Assembly: GCF_020687245.1 (NCBI RefSeq)
Contig: NZ_JAJEQG010000018.1
Span: 1 to 57,644, forward strand
DNA length: 57,644 nt
Source: Faecalibacterium longum CLA-AA-H243
Lineage (GTDB): Bacteria; Bacillota; Clostridia; Oscillospirales; Ruminococcaceae
Reading direction: 5' to 3'
Under the pieces are notes generated by a model. The model ran no database searches, was not told the origin of the DNA, and worked only from the letters and a program-made list of their open reading frames with translations. Within the stretch, counting starts at the first letter, position 1; every line of letters starts with the position of its first letter. A program made the translations under genes and the position numbers. Of the stretch, positions 40,858-50,176 are shown piece after piece.

Positions 40858-40893
40858 CCGCCACGCCCCCAAAGCTTGCGGTCATTTCTTTTG
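40847..40893 (+). terminator. Terminator overlapping the holin-like gene end
   Basis: AAAGAAATGACCGC (40848-40861) pairs with GCGGTCATTTCTTT (40878-40891); T-run at the 3' edge. The stem contains the TGA stop, so ribosomes reaching the stop would melt it. Confidence 0.85.
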
Positions 40894-40992
40894 ATCTAAA
40901 GCCGGAAGGACGCTGACCATTCGCAGGCAGTGCCTTTCTTGTTTATAGTATAGAGCTTTTGCAAGCCATTGTCAAGCAAAACGAGGGATAAG

Positions 40993-42012
40993 ATGGATTC
41001 TCTGAAAATCGGAAATATCACCCTGCCCCACCGGGCAGTTTTTGGCCCGATGGCGGGCTTTACGGACGCGCCCTGTCGTCGGCTGATGGCCCAGCACGGC
41101 GCAGGATTTACGGTCAGCGAGATGGTGTCCAGCCGGGCGCTGGTCTACCACGACCACAAAACGGTCAGCCTGCTCAAAGCCGAACCCAACGGCGCACCCT
41201 ACGGCGTGCAGATCTTCGGCGAGATACCCCAGATCATGGGCGAGGCTGCAGCGGCCATTGAAGAATACGAGTTCGACTTTCTGGACATCAACATGGGCTG
41301 CCCGGCCCCGAAAATCGTCTCGGGCGGTGCAGGCAGCAAGCTGATGCTGGATCCCGACCTCTGCGGCCGCATCGTCGAGCAGGTCAAGGCCCACACCACC
41401 CGCCCGGTGACGGTCAAGATGCGGAAAGGCTGGGACGCCGACCACATCACGGCGGTGGAGTGCGCCAAAGCCTGCGAGCAGGCGGGGGCTGAACTCATCG
41501 CCGTCCACGCCCGCACCCGGGAGCAGATGTACACCCCGGGCATCGACCCGGACATCATCGCCAAGGTCAAGGCGGCGGTGAAGGTGCCTGTGCTGGGCAA
41601 CGGCGACATCCACACGGCAGAAGATGCCGTGGAGATGATGCAGCATACCGGCTGCGACGGCGTCATGATCGCCCGTGCCGCGCTGGGCGACCCGTGGCTC
41701 TTCGAGCGGGTGAACGCCGCCATCGAGGGCCTGCCCGCTCCCAAGGAGCCGAACCTGCAGGCCCGGATGAACGCCCTCCGCCGTCAGGTGGAAGAGATGG
41801 TGGAGCAGAAGGGCGAATACACCGCCATGCCTCAGGCCCGCGCCCAGACCATGCACTATATGAAGGGCCTCAAGGGCGCTGCCGCCCTCCGCCGCTACTG
41901 CTGCACCCTGTCCCGCCTGGAAGACCTGGACGAGCTTATTGCGGCGGTGTTCGAAGAGCAGCGCAAGGCCGGGCTGGACCCGGACGACGTGCGGGAAGTC
42001 CCCTTCCCGTGA
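40993..42012 (+). CDS. dusB: tRNA-dihydrouridine synthase (DusB family)
   Basis: A 339-residue FMN-dependent enzyme that reduces uridines of tRNA D-loops. TIM barrel with GPMAGFTDAPCRR (FMN site), NMGCPAPK with the catalytic Cys near residue 100, KMRKGWD, HARTREQMY and GNGDIHTAEDA. Start ATG 40993 is 6 bases after GAGG. Its stop touches that of the convergent yfbR-like gene with no spacer. Confidence 0.94.
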   Translation: MDSLKIGNITLPHRAVFGPMAGFTDAPCRRLMAQHGAGFTVSEMVSSRALVYHDHKTVSLLKAEPNGAPYGVQIFGEIPQIMGEAAAAIEEYEFDFLDINMGCPAPKIVSGGAGSKLMLDPDLCGRIVEQVKAHTTRPVTVKMRKGWDADHITAVECAKACEQAGAELIAVHARTREQMYTPGIDPDIIAKVKAAVKVPVLGNGDIHTAEDAVEMMQHTGCDGVMIARAALGDPWLFERVNAAIEGLPAPKEPNLQARMNALRRQVEEMVEQKGEYTAMPQARAQTMHYMKGLKGAAALRRYCCTLSRLEDLDELIAAVFEEQRKAGLDPDDVREVPFP

Positions 42013-42606
42013 TCATTCGCTGCGGGTCAGCTCGTCGAGGTTCTGGGTGAAGCAGGGGAGGCAGTGCGCCATGAACCAGTCGGCCTCGGGGCAGTGCATC
42101 CCTTCCAGTGCCTCCCGCTGCTGACGAAGCGCGGCGTCAAATTCGTGGTTGCCGCTGCGCTGCTCCTCCATGCACTTGATGAGGGCCGAGAGCCGGTCAG
42201 CAGCTTTCAGGAGCCGCTTTTCCTCGGCGGTCAGCAGGCTGCCGGTGATGAAGGGGCTGACCTCCTCGGCCAGCTCCGGCGGCAGCAGACGGGTCATGGA
42301 ATCCACACTCTCGGCCTCCAGCGCCTTATAGGCGTCCCGCAGGCCGGGGCTGCTGTACTTGACCGGCGTGGGCATATCGCCGGTGATGATCTCGGGTGCA
42401 TCGTGATAGAGCGCCGCCACCGCCACCGTCTTGGGGCGGCAGGGCGTGCCGGTGTACCGCCGCGCGATGAGGCAGAGGGTATGGGCCAGCAGGGCAGTGT
42501 CGCAGGTGTGCTCACTGAGGGATTCCGGGCGGGTGGAGTGCATCAGACTCCACCGGGTGATGTACTTCATCCGCGCCAGAAGGGCGCTGAACGGGTATAG
42601 CTTCAT
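42013..42606 (-). CDS. YfbR-like HD-domain 5'-deoxynucleotidase
   Basis: A 197-residue HD hydrolase. Motifs HSTRPESLSEHT (about residues 23-34), HD in ALYHDAPEIITGDMPTPVKY (written across residues 66-85) and a distal D in KAADRLSALIKC match YfbR, which dephosphorylates dNMPs. ATG follows AAGGAGG. Confidence 0.9.
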   Translation of the reverse strand: MKLYPFSALLARMKYITRWSLMHSTRPESLSEHTCDTALLAHTLCLIARRYTGTPCRPKTVAVAALYHDAPEIITGDMPTPVKYSSPGLRDAYKALEAESVDSMTRLLPPELAEEVSPFITGSLLTAEEKRLLKAADRLSALIKCMEEQRSGNHEFDAALRQQREALEGMHCPEADWFMAHCLPCFTQNLDELTRSE

Positions 42607-42776
42607 GTCAGCCTCCTTGAAGTGTCTTTGAGAGGGTTATACCCGCCCGGCGGGCGAATGTCAAGCAAAACACAAAAATTCTTTTTTTCCACACAGCCGC
42701 GTGCTATACTGGAACGCGAGAACGATGCGGGCGATGGGCCTGTGCCGCCCCTCCGGGCGGGGAAAGAGGATAGACA

Positions 42777-45182
42777 ATGGACGATTCAAAAAATCAGACC
42801 GGAAATGCCCGGCTGCTCAATATGCCGGGGCGGCGGGACCAGATGCTCCGCACCATGCTGCTCTGTGCGCTCACGGCGGCGATATTCTTCCTGCCGTTCT
42901 ATATCATCGACGGTGGATTTTTCCACTACGCGGGCGATTTCAACAGCCAGCAGATCAGCTTCTACCGCTATATGAACGGCTTCATCAAGGGGGCAGGCTA
43001 CCCGGACGGCATGGCCGACGCGGCCCGCAGCACCTTCTCCTGGGCCACCGACCTGGGCAGCGGCGCGATGAACGCCTACTCGTTCTACCTGTATGGTTCG
43101 CCGTTCTTCTGGCTGTCCCTCATCTTCCCCCAGAACTGGCTGCCCTACCTCATGGTGCCGCTGCTGGTGCTGAAATTTGCTGTGGCGGGCGGCGGCGCTT
43201 ACCGCTACCTCTGCCGCTATGTCCGCCGCTCCGATCACGCGGTGCTGGGCGCCTGCCTGTATGCCTTCTCGGGTTTCAGCATCTACAATGTCTTCTTCAA
43301 CCACTTTATCGACGTGGTGGCCCTCTTCCCGTGGATGCTCTGGGCGCTGGACGAAACGCTCTACGAGCAGGAAGAGCACTACGGCCTCTTCGCGTTCTGG
43401 GTGGGGGTCAACCTGCTTAACAACTACTTCTTCTTCATCGGACAGGTCCTCTTCCTCGTCATCTACTTCATCTGCAAGCTGACGACGAAAGATTTCCCGA
43501 TGAATGTCCGACTCTTCGTCCGGCTGGCGTTTGAGAGCCTGCTGGGCGCGGCTCTGGGCTTCGTCCTGCTTTGGCCGGCGGTACTCAGCATTTTGCAGAA
43601 CCCCCGCACCATCGACCTGTCGTCGGGCTGGGGCTTTCTGACCTACTCGAAGGTGCAGCAGTATCTGGCCATCCTGCTGAGCTGGATCTTACCGCCCGAT
43701 TCGCCCTACATCACCTCCATCTGGTCGGAGGGCATCATCAAGTGGACGAGTATGTCGGCCTATCTGCCCCTGTGCAGTCTGGCCGGCGCGATGGCCTACT
43801 GGCGGGCGCGGAAGGGCGACAGCAAAAAGCGAATCGTCGCCACCTGCGCCATCTTTGCGCTGGTGCCGGTGCTCAACAGCGCCTTCTACGCCCTCAATTC
43901 CAGCTACTACGCCCGGTGGTACTACATGCCGGTGCTCATCCTCTGCGCCATGACGGCCAGTGCGCTGGAAAGCCCCGACATCTCTGCCGACGAGCTGGAC
44001 GCCCCGGTCCGGGGCATCGGCTGGCTGATGCTCGCGACGCTGGCGTTTGCCCTGGTGCCGGTGCAGGACAGTGATACCAAAGAATGGTCGCTGGGTGTGC
44101 TGCAGAATCCCGGCCAGTATGTCGCCGTCCTGAGCTTCGGCATCGGCGGTCTTATCCTGTACCACCTGCTCTGCCGCCGCTGGCGGGGGAGCAGGGCCTT
44201 TGCACGTCGGATGACGGCAGTGGTGCTGGCCTTTGCCTGCGTGTTCAGCATGGTACACATCGGCATCGGCAAGTTCGGCCAGTGGCACACCGACAGCGAC
44301 CTTGTGGAGCAGTACACCTCTGCCATCAAGCTCAAGGATGACCTGCCCGAGGGCGACTGGCGCGTGGATACCTACAAGACCCACGACAACCTCGGCCTCT
44401 GGCTCGACAAGAGCAGCCTGCAATATTTCGGCAGCACGGCTGCGCCCAGCATCCTCAGCTTCTACCCGGCACTGGGCGTCAAGCGGGATGTCCGCAGTGA
44501 GCCGGACATCTCCAACTACGCCCTGCGGGGGCTGCTGAGCGTGAAATACCTCATCACCACGCCCGAAAAGCAGGAAGATTTCCTCGCCGCTGCGGACGAC
44601 GGATGGAGCTATTACGACACCAAAGACGGCTTCATGCTCTACGAGAACGAGAACTACGTTCCCATGGGCTTTACCTACGACTACTATATTACGGAGGAGT
44701 CCTACGAGACGACCGTTAAAAATACCCGCGCGAACCTCCTGATGCGGGCGCTGGTGCTCAGCGAAGAGGACGCCAAAACCTACGGCAAGTACCTCAAGAA
44801 GCTGCCTGACGCAAAGCTGGACGACCTGTGGTACGACACCTACGTCTCTGACTGCGCCGACCGCCGCGCCTCGGCCTGCAGCACCTTCCAGATGACCAAC
44901 TCCGGCTTCCATGCGGAGATCACGCTGAAGAAGGATAACCTTGTCTTCTTCTCCGTACCGTACGACGATGGATTCACGGCCTACGTCAACGGCAAAGAGG
45001 CAGACATTGTCTGGGTGGACGAGGGGCTGATGGCCGTTCTGGCTCCGGCGGGGGAGAACACCATCGACTTCGTCTATCAGGCCGACGGTTATTCCCTGGC
45101 CAGTAAAGTCTCGCTGGCAGCGCTGGCGGTATTCGTCCTATACGCCGGGTATTTTGTCTGGAAGAAAAAGAAACGCTGTTGA
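42777..45182 (+). CDS. YfhO-family polytopic membrane protein
   Basis: An 801-residue protein with about 12-14 membrane helices in the first 500 residues, an extracellular domain (about 500-770) and a final helix with a Lys-rich end. The opening (FYIIDGGFFHYAGDFNSQQ, YLYGSPFFWLS) fits the YfhO/GT-C-like family, implicated in glycosylation of teichoic or lipoteichoic acids. ATG 42777 follows AAAGAGGATAGACA. Substrate not readable from sequence. Confidence 0.85.
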   Translation: MDDSKNQTGNARLLNMPGRRDQMLRTMLLCALTAAIFFLPFYIIDGGFFHYAGDFNSQQISFYRYMNGFIKGAGYPDGMADAARSTFSWATDLGSGAMNAYSFYLYGSPFFWLSLIFPQNWLPYLMVPLLVLKFAVAGGGAYRYLCRYVRRSDHAVLGACLYAFSGFSIYNVFFNHFIDVVALFPWMLWALDETLYEQEEHYGLFAFWVGVNLLNNYFFFIGQVLFLVIYFICKLTTKDFPMNVRLFVRLAFESLLGAALGFVLLWPAVLSILQNPRTIDLSSGWGFLTYSKVQQYLAILLSWILPPDSPYITSIWSEGIIKWTSMSAYLPLCSLAGAMAYWRARKGDSKKRIVATCAIFALVPVLNSAFYALNSSYYARWYYMPVLILCAMTASALESPDISADELDAPVRGIGWLMLATLAFALVPVQDSDTKEWSLGVLQNPGQYVAVLSFGIGGLILYHLLCRRWRGSRAFARRMTAVVLAFACVFSMVHIGIGKFGQWHTDSDLVEQYTSAIKLKDDLPEGDWRVDTYKTHDNLGLWLDKSSLQYFGSTAAPSILSFYPALGVKRDVRSEPDISNYALRGLLSVKYLITTPEKQEDFLAAADDGWSYYDTKDGFMLYENENYVPMGFTYDYYITEESYETTVKNTRANLLMRALVLSEEDAKTYGKYLKKLPDAKLDDLWYDTYVSDCADRRASACSTFQMTNSGFHAEITLKKDNLVFFSVPYDDGFTAYVNGKEADIVWVDEGLMAVLAPAGENTIDFVYQADGYSLASKVSLAALAVFVLYAGYFVWKKKKRC

Positions 45183-45320
45183 ATCGCGGTTTGTCAATGC
45201 ACATTCTCCCATAAAATGCAGAGCGCTTTTTGTGGAAAGAGCGAATAGCCCTTCCGGCCAAAACGTGATAAAATGAACACGTTGTGCTGCCAGAGCAGCC
45301 GGAAAGGAAGCGCGAAAGCT

Positions 45321-45515
45321 ATGGAACAAAGCTATTTGATGCCGGGACAGGAACGATGGGAATCATTCCGGGATGCAAATGGGGTGCCGAAAGTTCGCTA
45401 TTCTTACTGCTCGCTGAAAGGGCGGCTGTTCCGCTGTGTGAGCTGCAGCCGGGAAGAGGCCGAACGCCTGTGCGAGGACTGGCTGGTAGGCCAGGATCGC
45501 TGCTACCGTAACTGA
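45321..45515 (+). CDS. Small DUF3873-like protein (64 aa)
   Basis: A 64-residue soluble protein: PGQERWESFRD...VRYSYCSLKGRLFRCVSCS then EEAERLCEDWL, which resembles DUF3873 proteins (Y-x-Y, LFSC, E...DxWL). Start ATG 45321 is 10 bases after GGAAG. It has its own terminator. Function unknown. Confidence 0.65.
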   Translation: MEQSYLMPGQERWESFRDANGVPKVRYSYCSLKGRLFRCVSCSREEAERLCEDWLVGQDRCYRN

Positions 45516-45527
45516 AGATCCGATTTG

Positions 45528-45567
45528 ACAAGACTGCCGTGCAGAAAGACGATGCACGGCAGTCTTT
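45528..45567 (+). terminator. Rho-independent terminator
   Basis: A 14-bp perfect stem (AAGACTGCCGTGCA and complement at 45551-45564) followed by T5. Confidence 0.9.
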
Positions 45568-45602
45568 TTGTGCGTCAGAAACGGACCGGTTGGAAAAATC
45601 AG

Positions 45603-45631
45603 TTGATTCTAACTTGAAAAGACGGTATAAT
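45603..45631 (+). promoter_or_regulatory. Sigma-A promoter of the HD-GYP-like gene
   Basis: TTGATT (45603-45608), 17-base spacer, TATAAT (45626-45631), about 68 bases before the ATG. Confidence 0.8.
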
Positions 45632-45698
45632 AAACTATTATGGGAAACAAGACTCTGCCAACAGCAGAGCGTGAAAAAACGGAAAAGGGGGAGAGCGG

Positions 45699-47522
45699 AT
45701 GGACGCACGATTCGAGCGCTATATTGAAAATCTCAGGACAGTCCGCACCCTCTCCCAGCCTAAATTCTCCCCGGATATGAAAGCGAAGGAGCTGCTGGAA
45801 ACCATCCAGTCCAACGCCATCAAGTGCTTCGACTACATGAAGGAGAACAACGCTATCCTCAATGAGCTGGTATTCCAGCGTGCGCCTGCGGAGCTGACGA
45901 GTGCCGAAATTGCCAGCCTGCAGGAGTTTGCTGACAAGATGTTCAACTACGCCAGCAGCGAGGACTGCGGTATCGCCTACAAGGTCTACAGCCTCCTGCT
46001 GGAAAACGCCCGCATCCGGGGCGACAAGCCTGCCATCGTCCGCTATCTGTATGAAAAAGCGGTTTCACTCCACTATCTCAATGTCAAGGGCAGCGACTAT
46101 GCCATCAACCCTTACGGGACGCAGGTGCGCGGCCTTTTTCGGGAGGGTGCAGGCTATATTGCGGAGTATGAGTCCTTTGATAAGACGACAAAAGGCTACA
46201 TCATGCGCTGTCTGGGCAACAGCCGGATGTCCATGCCGCGCAGTACGCCGGAAGAATGCGCCGAATACATGAAGGTATTCGACAAGGCGATGGGGATCAT
46301 CACCGACCCTTACTACCACCGGCTCGACCCGGATCTTCCGTGGGGCAAATTCGAGTATGCGATGCATATGGACCGGGAGACGCTGCTGAGCTATCTGCGC
46401 CGCTACAACGACCCAGTGGTCGCCGCCAAGGTGATGGAGTCGGCGGAAGCCATCTACCGCGACCGGGTGCTCTATAAGGGCGAGGAGGCACGGCTGCAGA
46501 ACTGGCGTGTCAGCTATCTTTATAAGGCGGCCTGCTTCCATGCCGGACGGTGTACGGCCCGCGAGGTGGTGGAAGAGCTGTTGGACATCATCCACCACAC
46601 CGACATCCAGGACTACAGCGATACTGGCATCAACAAGAACCTCACGGCGGTGTCTTATCTGATGGCCTACGAGGTCAAGATGCCGCCTGCCGACCGTAGG
46701 GAGATGGCATGCCGCACCGAAGAAGTGATGGACCGCAGCTTGCGGTATCTGAACAATGTACCCCAGAATCAGTACTCCCGTGTGGTCAGCCGTGCCGTGC
46801 GCGAGCTGGTGGAGATGCAGGCCGAGGCCGGAACAGCCCGCCGCAGTCTGCTGAATTATATCCTCGTGGCTCACAAGCCGACCTATGTCCACTCCATGAT
46901 GGTGGCCGGACTGACCCGCATGTTCGTCAAGCAGATGCTCAAAAAGTCGCCCGAGCTGTTCGTGGGCGTCATGGGCTGCAAGACGGTGGAGGAAGTCCGC
47001 CGCAATCGCATTGAAATATGTGAGCTGGCCTATGAGTGCGGCCTTTACCACGATGTAGGCAAGAGCTATGTGTTCATGTACATCGGCAACAACTACCGCC
47101 GCCTGCTGGACGAGGAATTTACCTGCATCCAGTGGCACACGGTGTTCGGCTACGAGCTGCTGTGCAATGTGGGCGGAAAGGACGACCTGGCCCCGGCGGC
47201 GCTCTACCACCATACCTTCTACGACGGACACGGCGGCTACCCGAAAAATTATCCGCCCTGCCCGGCGGACATCAAGCCCATCGTGGACGCTCTGACCGTG
47301 GCCGACTCACTGGACGCGGCCACCGATAATATCGGCCGCTGCTACACGATGGCAAAGCCGGTGGATACGCTGCTGGGCGAATTCCGCGCCCAGAGAGGCA
47401 CCCGCTATGCGCCCGAGGTGGTGGCGCTGTTGGACGATGAGGAGTTCTCCCGCGATTTGAAGGAAACGCTGGATGAGACGCGCAAGAGCGTCTATCTCGA
47501 GGTCTACCACGTCAAGCGGTAA
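45699..47522 (+). CDS. HD-GYP-like phosphohydrolase with long helical N-terminus
   Basis: A 607-residue protein. Residues 1-390 are helical, TPR-like, without a recognised sensory domain. The C-terminus is an HD domain with HSMMVAGLTR, YHDVGKS (about 450), WHTVFGYELL, and HHTFYDGHGGYP (about 500-512), the HD-GYP signature with GGYP. It may hydrolyse c-di-GMP or another nucleotide second messenger. ATG follows AAAGGGGGAGAG. The next gene is a Crp/Fnr regulator 15 bases away, so a shared signalling operon is likely. Confidence 0.82.
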   Translation: MDARFERYIENLRTVRTLSQPKFSPDMKAKELLETIQSNAIKCFDYMKENNAILNELVFQRAPAELTSAEIASLQEFADKMFNYASSEDCGIAYKVYSLLLENARIRGDKPAIVRYLYEKAVSLHYLNVKGSDYAINPYGTQVRGLFREGAGYIAEYESFDKTTKGYIMRCLGNSRMSMPRSTPEECAEYMKVFDKAMGIITDPYYHRLDPDLPWGKFEYAMHMDRETLLSYLRRYNDPVVAAKVMESAEAIYRDRVLYKGEEARLQNWRVSYLYKAACFHAGRCTAREVVEELLDIIHHTDIQDYSDTGINKNLTAVSYLMAYEVKMPPADRREMACRTEEVMDRSLRYLNNVPQNQYSRVVSRAVRELVEMQAEAGTARRSLLNYILVAHKPTYVHSMMVAGLTRMFVKQMLKKSPELFVGVMGCKTVEEVRRNRIEICELAYECGLYHDVGKSYVFMYIGNNYRRLLDEEFTCIQWHTVFGYELLCNVGGKDDLAPAALYHHTFYDGHGGYPKNYPPCPADIKPIVDALTVADSLDAATDNIGRCYTMAKPVDTLLGEFRAQRGTRYAPEVVALLDDEEFSRDLKETLDETRKSVYLEVYHVKR

Positions 47523-47537
47523 AAGGGGGCGCTGAGG

Positions 47538-48191
47538 GTGAAAACACAGAAAACGCCCCTTTTTCAGGGCATTGGCGAGACGGCGCTGGCTGAGATGTTT
47601 ACCTGCGGCGGTGCGCGCTGCAAGACCTACGCGAAGGGCGAAGTCCTTCTGCGGGCGGGCTGCATCACCCGTGAGGTGGGCATCGTGCAGGCGGGCGGCG
47701 TCAACATCGAGAATATCGACCTCTGGGGCAACAGAAGCATCCTGAGCTATGTCCCGGCGGGGCAGGTGTTCGCGGAGACCTATGCCTTCTGCGGCGAGCC
47801 GATGATGGTGGACGTGGTGGCGGCGGAAGAGACGGAAGTGCTCTTTTTGAACATGGATGTCCTCATCCACACACCTCACCCGGACAGCGAGTGGCAGCCG
47901 GTCCTCGTGCAGAACCTGCTCAACATCTCGCTGCACAAGAACCTGGCCCTCTCGGAGCGCATCTTCTGCACGGCCCCGAAGACCGTCCGGGGACGGCTGC
48001 TGCTGTATCTCTCCAATCAGGCCGCGAAGGCGGGCAGCAAAAGTTTCCGCATCCCCTTCGACCGTCAGGGCCTGGCCGATCACCTCAACCTCGACCGCAG
48101 CGCCCTCTCGAAAGAGCTGGGCAAAATGCGGGATGAGGGAATACTGGAAACAACAAAAAACGAATTTACCCTGCATGAGCTGCCGGAATGA
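47538..48191 (+). CDS. Crp/Fnr-family transcription regulator
   Basis: A 217-residue regulator: cyclic-nucleotide-binding beta-roll (about 8-125, with the AGQVFAETYAF turn) and C-terminal winged helix with recognition region DRQGLADHLNLDRSALSKEL (about 176-195). No Fnr-type N-terminal Cys cluster. GTG 47538 behind GGGGGCGCTGAGG. It probably acts with the upstream phosphohydrolase; target genes unknown, though the ZIP transporter follows directly. Confidence 0.9.
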   Translation: MKTQKTPLFQGIGETALAEMFTCGGARCKTYAKGEVLLRAGCITREVGIVQAGGVNIENIDLWGNRSILSYVPAGQVFAETYAFCGEPMMVDVVAAEETEVLFLNMDVLIHTPHPDSEWQPVLVQNLLNISLHKNLALSERIFCTAPKTVRGRLLLYLSNQAAKAGSKSFRIPFDRQGLADHLNLDRSALSKELGKMRDEGILETTKNEFTLHELPE

Positions 48192-48210
48192 GGAGAGCTT
48201 TTTCTCTTCA

Positions 48211-48253
48211 CATTCCCCCTTTCCGCCGCATACATCGGTGGGAAGGGGGAATG
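48211..48253 (+). promoter_or_regulatory. Ribosome-site-sequestering hairpin before the ZIP gene
   Basis: CATTCCCCCTTTCC (48211-48224) pairs over 14 bp (one G-U) with GGGAAGGGGGAATG (48240-48253). The 3' arm contains the Shine-Dalgarno of the GTG at 48258, so the stem would block translation. No U-run follows, so it is not a terminator. Confidence 0.7.
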
Positions 48254-48257
48254 CAAT

Positions 48258-49019
48258 GTGAACATCTATCTGTTTGCAGCGGTCATCCTGCTGCTGCCGG
48301 CGCTCTGTACGGCGCTGGGAGCGGCGGGGGTCTTTCTGGTGCGTCGGGCCGACGAGCCCCGCACCCGGCGGATGCTCTGCGGCATGGCGGCGGGCATCAT
48401 GCTGGCCGCCAGCGTGTGGAGCCTGCTGCTGCCTGCCATCGAGAGGGCGGAGGCCGGGATACTGCCGGTCTGGCTGGCCCCGGCGGCGGGGTTGGTGCTG
48501 GGTGCTGTGGGCCTGCTGCGGCTGGAAGAGGCTGCCGGACGGCTGATGCACACCGGGTCAAAAGAGCATGGCCGGATGGGCCGGGTGGTGCTGGCCGTGA
48601 CTCTCCACAATCTGCCCGAGGGCATGGTGGTGGGACTTGCGGCGGCGCTGGCCCTGCAGGGTGAGCCGGAGGCCGTCAGCGGGGCGCTGGCCCTTGCACT
48701 GGGCATCGGCTTGCAGAATATCCCGGAAGGCGCGGCGGTGAGCCTGCCGCTGGTGCAGGCCGGGCAGGGGAGACGGAAAGCCTTCTGCGCCGGTGCTGCG
48801 TCGGGCCTCGTGGAGCCGCTGGGGGCATTGCTGGCGCTGGCCCTCGCGGGCTGGGTGAGCGCGGCTCTGCCGTGGCTCATGAGCGCCGCCGCCGGGTGCA
48901 TGGTCTGCGTGACGGCTCAGGAGATGATACCGGAAGCCGTGGAGCAGGACGAACCGGCGGGCGTCATCAGCGTGGTGCTGGGTTTCGCCCTCATGATGGC
49001 GCTGGATATTGCGCTGTAG
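48258..49019 (+). CDS. ZIP-family metal transporter
   Basis: A 253-residue, eight-helix ZIP permease for divalent metal import (zinc, iron or manganese). The paired motifs HNLPEG (helix 4, about 115) and QNIPEG (helix 5, about 155) form the metal path. GTG 48258 follows GAAGGGGGA. Helices are Ala/Leu-rich. Expression may be gated by the preceding hairpin. Confidence 0.92.
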   Translation: MNIYLFAAVILLLPALCTALGAAGVFLVRRADEPRTRRMLCGMAAGIMLAASVWSLLLPAIERAEAGILPVWLAPAAGLVLGAVGLLRLEEAAGRLMHTGSKEHGRMGRVVLAVTLHNLPEGMVVGLAAALALQGEPEAVSGALALALGIGLQNIPEGAAVSLPLVQAGQGRRKAFCAGAASGLVEPLGALLALALAGWVSAALPWLMSAAAGCMVCVTAQEMIPEAVEQDEPAGVISVVLGFALMMALDIAL

Positions 49020-49020
49020 C

Positions 49021-49052
49021 AAAAAAGCCGATGCAGCTGCATCGGCTTTTTT
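49021..49052. terminator. Bidirectional terminator
   Basis: A perfect palindrome AAAAAAGCCGATGCA/GCTGCATCGGCTTTTTT-type stem between the convergent ZIP and mscS genes, with A6 and T6 edges. Confidence 0.9.
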
Positions 49053-49056
49053 GCTG

Positions 49057-50142
49057 TCAGTTCTCTTTTGCGAGGTAGACCGTCGTGGAGGGAAATGCGA
49101 AATCCACGCCGTCGGCCTTCATCACGTCCATGATGTTGAGGTTCAAATCGTTCTGCATCCGCAAAAACACGCCGAGGTCGGCAGTGCGCAGATAGGCAGA
49201 GACCATCAGGTTGATGCTCGAGTCGCCGAAGCCGGTCATCCGGACAAAGGCGGTGTCCTCGTAGGTGTCGGGGCTGGCCTTGAGCATGGCGTCGAGGTCG
49301 GCCATCAGCTTTTCCAGCTGGGGTCGGGTGGTGTCGTAGGTAACGCCCAGCGTGAAGCGGTAGAGCCGCTTGTTGCGGAGAGTAGCGTTGTTGATGGTGG
49401 CACTGCTGACGGTGCTGTTGGTGAGGATGTAGATGGAGTTATCCACGGCCCGGACTTTCGTGGAGCGGAAGTTGATGTCCACCACTTCGCCCTCCACGTC
49501 GCCGACGGTGATCCAGTCACCGATGGAGAAGGGCTTGTCCAGCAGGATGACCACGCCGCTGAAGAAATTCTTGGCCATATCCTGTGCGGCCAGAGAGATC
49601 GTAAGGCCGATAAGACCGGCACTGGCCACGACGCTGCCCACGGGCAGGCCGCTCTCCTGTGCGATGGTCGCGCCGCAGAGCACCACGACGGCTACTTTGT
49701 AGACTTTATCCAGCAGGGTGAGCAGGGTGCGGTTGGTGCGGACTTCTTCGCTGGACGAGGCCAGCAGCAGAGCCGCGATGCCGGAAGCGTGGTAGAAGCC
49801 GGTGCCGATGAGGAAGACCAGCATCATCCGGTAGACTTTGAGCAGCAGGGCCGCAAGGCCGGGGATGGCCCAGGGCAGGCTGCGCAGGGCCAGATACATG
49901 CCGGTGTACCACGCGATGCGGGCCGCCGGGCGGGCAAAGCTTTCCAGCAGGGGGTGCGTAAAGGCAAAGTGCCAGCTGCGCTTCAGCAGGCGGGGGAAGA
50001 GATTTTTTTGCAGCCAGCGGCTGACGACCCAGCCGATGAACAGCAGGGCCAGCGCACAGACGCACCGGGCTGCAAAGGCCAGCCAGCCTTCCAGCAGCAG
50101 TCCGGCGATGGAAAAGCCGAGATCGTTGATGGTGAAAAGCAT
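49057..50142 (-). CDS. MscS-family mechanosensitive channel
   Basis: A 361-residue channel with five N-terminal helices (to about 175), pore helix and QDMAKNFFSGVVILLDKPF at about 195, then the MscS beta domain (GDWITVGDVEGEVVDINFRS) and C-terminal alpha/beta domain. It releases solutes upon hypo-osmotic shock. ATG follows AGGAAGG. Promoter at 50177-50205. Confidence 0.93.
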   Translation of the reverse strand: MLFTINDLGFSIAGLLLEGWLAFAARCVCALALLFIGWVVSRWLQKNLFPRLLKRSWHFAFTHPLLESFARPAARIAWYTGMYLALRSLPWAIPGLAALLLKVYRMMLVFLIGTGFYHASGIAALLLASSSEEVRTNRTLLTLLDKVYKVAVVVLCGATIAQESGLPVGSVVASAGLIGLTISLAAQDMAKNFFSGVVILLDKPFSIGDWITVGDVEGEVVDINFRSTKVRAVDNSIYILTNSTVSSATINNATLRNKRLYRFTLGVTYDTTRPQLEKLMADLDAMLKASPDTYEDTAFVRMTGFGDSSINLMVSAYLRTADLGVFLRMQNDLNLNIMDVMKADGVDFAFPSTTVYLAKEN

Positions 50143-50176
50143 AGAAACAGATACCTTCCTGACGAATAATAAAATC

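Noticed and set aside
49009..50169. 386-residue open frame opposite mscS
   Set aside because: Complementary to a clear MscS gene and compositionally biased.
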